Source: Ulota crispa (Eukaryota; Streptophyta; Bryopsida; Orthotrichales; Orthotrichaceae). Taken from it: a stretch of DNA of 64,000 nt. Numbering within the stretch: the first letter of the stretch is position 1; each line of letters opens with the position of its first letter. Positions 60,176-64,000 of this stretch are shown piece after piece. Under the pieces are notes generated by a model. The model did not search any database. It worked only from the letters and a program-made list of their open reading frames with translations, and was not told the origin of the DNA. Location: assembly GCA_963920765.1 (NCBI GenBank), contig OY987247.1, forward strand, positions 7,722,471 to 7,786,470, read 5' to 3'. The position numbers and the translations under genes are program-made.

Positions 60176-61720
60176 CTGGGTTGCTTGCTTGGTTGCTCGC
60201 TTGGTTGCTCGCTTGGGTTGGCATGAAGAAGCCTTCAACTTACTTATGTTTCCCCGCCTTTGCTCACCTCTAACACCTCTCACAGATAGTTTATGGACTG
60301 ATTGTTGATAGAGTGTAGGGTTGAGTTGAGTTGATTAGATTTGAAGGTATAGATTTGGAGGGCACACCTCCTTAGCATAAGGGTGCACATGCTGAAGCTT
60401 GTCGTGAGTGCAGTTAATATTAAAAATATAAAAGTGAAGGATATGTACACTTGTTTGTGAGAAAGGAAAGCGTATAGAGCCATGACCAATTCTCTTTATG
60501 AAGATTGTCCATTACTGGAGTGCTTATAGGAATTTTGCAGTTAGACAAAGACGTCTATTATGCATTGTTTCATGCACAAAGCAGTTGTTGTGTAGTTGTT
60601 TTGAATGATTTGGAGGAGTTTAAGTGTAGAGTAGTTTGTTCAATTTTGCAGTGGATTGTCATTGGTCATTTAAGTTTTGCAAAGTTCCATCTAATCCAAG
60701 CTATTTTGGATTGTGATTTTTATTTCGATAAGCATTGCAAGGATGTGATCTTGAGTGGAGTGATAAAGCTGCTTGCAAGGGACATGTAGGATATGGATGA
60801 ATGGTTTTTTGATCATCCAATGGCATGCATGGAAGCATGGACACTTGACAAAATGTAGTGATCTTTCCTAAAAGAGTTGAGAATATGTAGCATTTTCATA
60901 TTTATTCTACAATGTGTAATTTCATGACAGTCATCTCTTCATAGAAGTTTGTCACTAATAAAGGAATGATCCTTAAGTAGAAAACTCCAATTATGTTTTG
61001 TAATGACATGAAATAATATTGATCAGGTTTTGATTAAATAAAATGATGTAATTACAAAATTGAATATTCTAAAGAATTAGGGCATGATGTTAACCATCAA
61101 GAAGAATGTGATTTTTGAGTGAGTTCTTAAAAACACAAGGGTTCTTGTTGCTTGGTTCAAATGGATATTTGAACTATGGTTTGAAGAGTGTTAAGCTATT
61201 GTGGTTGTGCAAAGTAAAACTTATTGTTGGAGGCTTGATATTCTTTGTTTGGTTTTAGACATGAGTTTTTGTCAAGGGTTGATTGTGAGGTTGTTATTCA
61301 GCTAAAGTTATTGACAATGTATTTCCAATCACATGGTCAACATCTTTAAAGTGGATGATGTTTGTTCATCATATTTGGGACCTTATCATATTTATTTGAA
61401 ATGGTGGATTTGATTGGAATTGGAGTGGTTTGCATTCATGTATTCTTGGTGCTTTTATATAGATCACTTAAATGAGATGGCCAATGGTAGTCATGTTAAA
61501 ATTGAAAATTATTAAAAAGTGGGTGGGTAGTCTTGAGTTGTTTGAGTAGAGCTTGAGATCTATCTTGGTACTAGTATTTGAAGGTTTGTGAGATTGTTTG
61601 AAGTCAACTTGGGTTTTGTTGAAACATGTTGCAATAACTATGAACTTTATTTTTTGGATTTAATGTTTGCATTTGAATTTTGAGTGTGAATAGTTATAAA
61701 ATGCATTCTAGTTTAGAAAT
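60176..61720. other. Unassigned region after copy B
   Basis: Begins with a GGTTGCTCGCTT microsatellite (60178-60220). A frame at 60505-60789 (94 codons) has no ATG before its last codon and no known domain. It could be an internal exon of a second, diverged gene following copy B, by analogy with the locus after copy A, but its sequence shows no similarity to that locus. The rest is AT-rich. Confidence 0.25.
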
Positions 61721-61739
61721 ATAGTGCAATGTGTAAGTG

Positions 61740-63180
61740 ATTATATGAGTAGCCGGATAATAGGCTCTAGGCGGTTGGGAAGTTACATAGCTAAGAAGGT
61801 AGTTACAGAAATGGAGAGCTTTCTTTTAGCATATAAGGCTATGAACTTGTTGTTTTCTTTTGGAGTAGAATTTTGGAATCTGACTTCCCTTGTAGCGTTT
61901 TCTTAGTTTTTTTCCTTGTTTTGTTTTTCCATGATTTTAATATGAATACGCCCAATCATAAAGATTGAGGACGGCAATTTTCTGTGTGCATGTGTGTTTG
62001 TTGTTTTAATATTTGTAGAGAAGTAGGTTTGATGTGTTAATGGACTGAGATTAATTACGTGTATGATTTGTGTGTTTGATCGAGGCAATAGCCAATTGTA
62101 TACTCAGTGAATGACTGGAAATTAATAGAATATAGCCAGAGAGAGTTACACAAGTTTATTAGTGAGAGATAAAACTATAATCTATAATGAATGTTCATGT
62201 TGCAGAATTGAGACTATTGCCATTAACAATGTCTCAGTGATTGAGAGTGTAAGGCTATAGTTAGATATTATTTGTAAGTGTATTCCTTGCTGTAGCAAGA
62301 TGTAAATTTTAATTGAATTATAGCCAAGCCATCTAGCAGGAAAGGCTATACTCAAGAAAAGTATTCAGATCATTGCTGTGAAATTAACAGAGATCATGTG
62401 AGCGATCCAAATGAGAAAAAATGCTGAAGGCAATTGACATGACTATAATGGTAACTTTCAATGCATAGGATAATCTGATGGAGTGAGATGCTCTTGAGAG
62501 ACTATCTGGATGGTATTAGGATGGATATTGATCCTAATTAAAATAGGCAAGAATATAGCCTAAGTAGTCAGACTTAATAAAAGGCTATGATCTGATTATG
62601 TTAATAATAATAAACTAATGGAATGCATAAGTAAAAGCAAATGATGGCCATGAGAAGAGGGTGAATCTTTGCGTGAAACCATCTGCATCGGAACATGAGG
62701 AAATCTATAGCCAGAAAAGAAGAGCAAGACCAAAGTATATGTTCATTGGAATACAAGATACTTTTATAAAAGCAACGGATTGTAAATAGAATAATTTGTG
62801 ATAGAATTGATCTAGCTATTGACTGAATGAAATGCTCATTGATTGAGTGATAGAACTATCTTGTTTATGAATATGAAAAAACATGGATCTTTTAACCATG
62901 CAAATGATTAATTCTTTTTTGAATTCTTTTGGAACTAGGCCATAGAGGTGCTGAAAGCAAAAAAAGGTAAGGATGGAAATTAATTGAATCGGCTATGAAT
63001 GGTTATTGATTACAAAAGACTAATGCGTGGTTACTGACAGACAATCACTGCCAGACTATTGCCACATTGTGTTGTTGGTAACACTAAAAAAGGATGACTA
63101 TAGCCTCAAATTATTTGGTGACTGATTGAAAGATTATTGCCAAAGACTATAGCCATTGTTTTTTAATAGAGAGTGATGTT
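61740..63180. repeat. Region with clustered ATAGCC / GGCTAT motifs
   Basis: ATAGCC or GGCTAT occurs about fifteen times in 1.4 kb (for example near 61836, 62086, 62132, 62252, 62320, 62343, 62553, 62581, 62708, 62990, 63098 and 63150), in both orientations at irregular spacing. In random sequence of this composition fewer than one or two would be expected. Clustered short motifs of this kind occur in subterminal regions of DNA transposons, but no terminal repeats were found. No frame of note. Confidence 0.45.
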
Positions 63181-63711
63181 TATCCAACCCCCTTTTGATA
63201 TTCTTTGATAGTATTATAGCATATTAATGGGATTGCATTCATGTTAATGGACTGAATTTTAGTTATTGGAATTCACATGCAGGAGGTATGCATGAGTCAA
63301 ATCATCCCAATTTTTGAATTGATAAACCTTTGTCATAACTTTTTCATCATACTTCCTAAAACAAATATTACTTACCTTACATTTGACCTTAGATCATATA
63401 ACTTTAGCTATTTCAGACTTTCCTTAAACAAATTTGGCATTAGTTTGCTTTTGTGTTTTGCGAAGCTAGTCAATATTTATTTACTACAATAACTTATGTA
63501 TTTGAGCATTCATTGAGGTTGAAATCCTTCCACAATGGTTATTGAGAGAAATGTATCCTAATTATGATCCTAATTGCAAAGTTGGTAGCCTTTGATATTA
63601 TGCAATTGGTTGTTTTGAATTGTGTTTATCATTATTGACAACATTTGAAGTGAGCATGAGTCATATGGTCAAATCAATGTGGAACAACATTTATGACATG
63701 GAATCTGCAAG

Positions 63712-63990
63712 ATGCTAGATTGCTGTAGGTGTGACCAAAATAGAAGTAGAAAAGTATACATAGAGAAGGACATGGTTTGCATGCCTTGTTCGTGTGTACA
63801 AATCCATAACTCTTGTATGAAGTTAGCATTTTGTTACTTGGTGTGTAAACACTCAAAGCTTTTTATTGCTAAGGACAATATGGGTTTGTCTTGTCTTTGG
63901 TGCACACATTCAACGCGTTATTCATTAAATTGGGAAAAACTGACATTTAGGGACTTTTGGATTTTACTTTTTTCAAAGAGTTTTCATTGA
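63712..63990 (+). CDS. Hypothetical cysteine-rich frame, 92 aa
   Basis: Not recognised. The ATG at 63712 opens a frame with eleven cysteines, several as CxxC pairs (CCRCD, VCMPCSC, SCLWC), which could bind zinc. There is no visible homologue, leader or neighbour to support it, and the cysteine codons TGT and TGC are common in this T-rich stretch. It may be an exon of a gene that continues past the window, or chance. Confidence 0.18.
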   Translation: MLDCCRCDQNRSRKVYIEKDMVCMPCSCVQIHNSCMKLAFCYLVCKHSKLFIAKDNMGLSCLWCTHSTRYSLNWEKLTFRDFWILLFSKSFH

Positions 63991-64000
63991 ATACTCTCTA

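Noticed and set aside
1-64000. LTR retrotransposons, CRISPR arrays, bacterial operons or organelle DNA
   Set aside because: No long direct terminal repeats, polymerase or integrase motifs, spaced repeat arrays or organelle genes could be seen on either strand.

Overview
The window is AT-rich nuclear DNA of a land plant. It is mostly introns and small DNA transposons around three gene loci. I infer a seed-free plant (lycophyte, fern or bryophyte), because a long spliced gene here encodes a coiled-coil protein resembling proteins of ciliated cells. Seed plants other than cycads and Ginkgo lost such genes along with motile sperm. The species is not identified. I see no reverse transcriptase, integrase or LTR pair anywhere in the 64 kb.

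Layout. 0-23 kb: no convincing gene. This stretch holds many short inverted-repeat elements, above all several families that begin TTAACCCC and end GGGGTTAA, plus a Stowaway-like element and Mutator-type elements. 24.9-27.4 kb: a GC-richer island with a senescence regulator S40 (DUF584) gene on the plus strand and a long 5' leader with at least one likely intron. 27.4-31.8 kb: intergenic. 31.8-40.6 kb: a 14-exon minus-strand gene whose GT-AG junctions all agree in phase and give a 496-residue coiled-coil protein. No single exon is long enough to stand out as an open frame. Its introns carry a 1.2 kb TTAA element, four related CACTA-ended small elements and an 18-bp minisatellite. 41-49 kb: nested repeats, including a 2.9 kb CACTA element with a CTC target duplication and a long imperfect palindrome. 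49.7-51.4 kb and 57.1-60.2 kb: two copies of one duplicated segment. Between them (53.5-56.8 kb) lies a decayed plus-strand gene with a helical N-terminal domain, a U-box-like segment and TPR repeats. 60.2-64 kb: unassigned, with an unusual cluster of GGCTAT/ATAGCC motifs.

The most interesting pattern is the set of TTAA-flanked elements: at least ten two-ended copies of clearly different internal sequence, plus several single ends. They share a CCC...GGG terminus of piggyBac type, and many carry a small hairpin just inside the TTAACCC end only. The three loci show no functional link; S40 is a leaf and stress-senescence regulator family, the coiled-coil protein is probably ciliary, and the TPR locus resembles immune or signalling genes.
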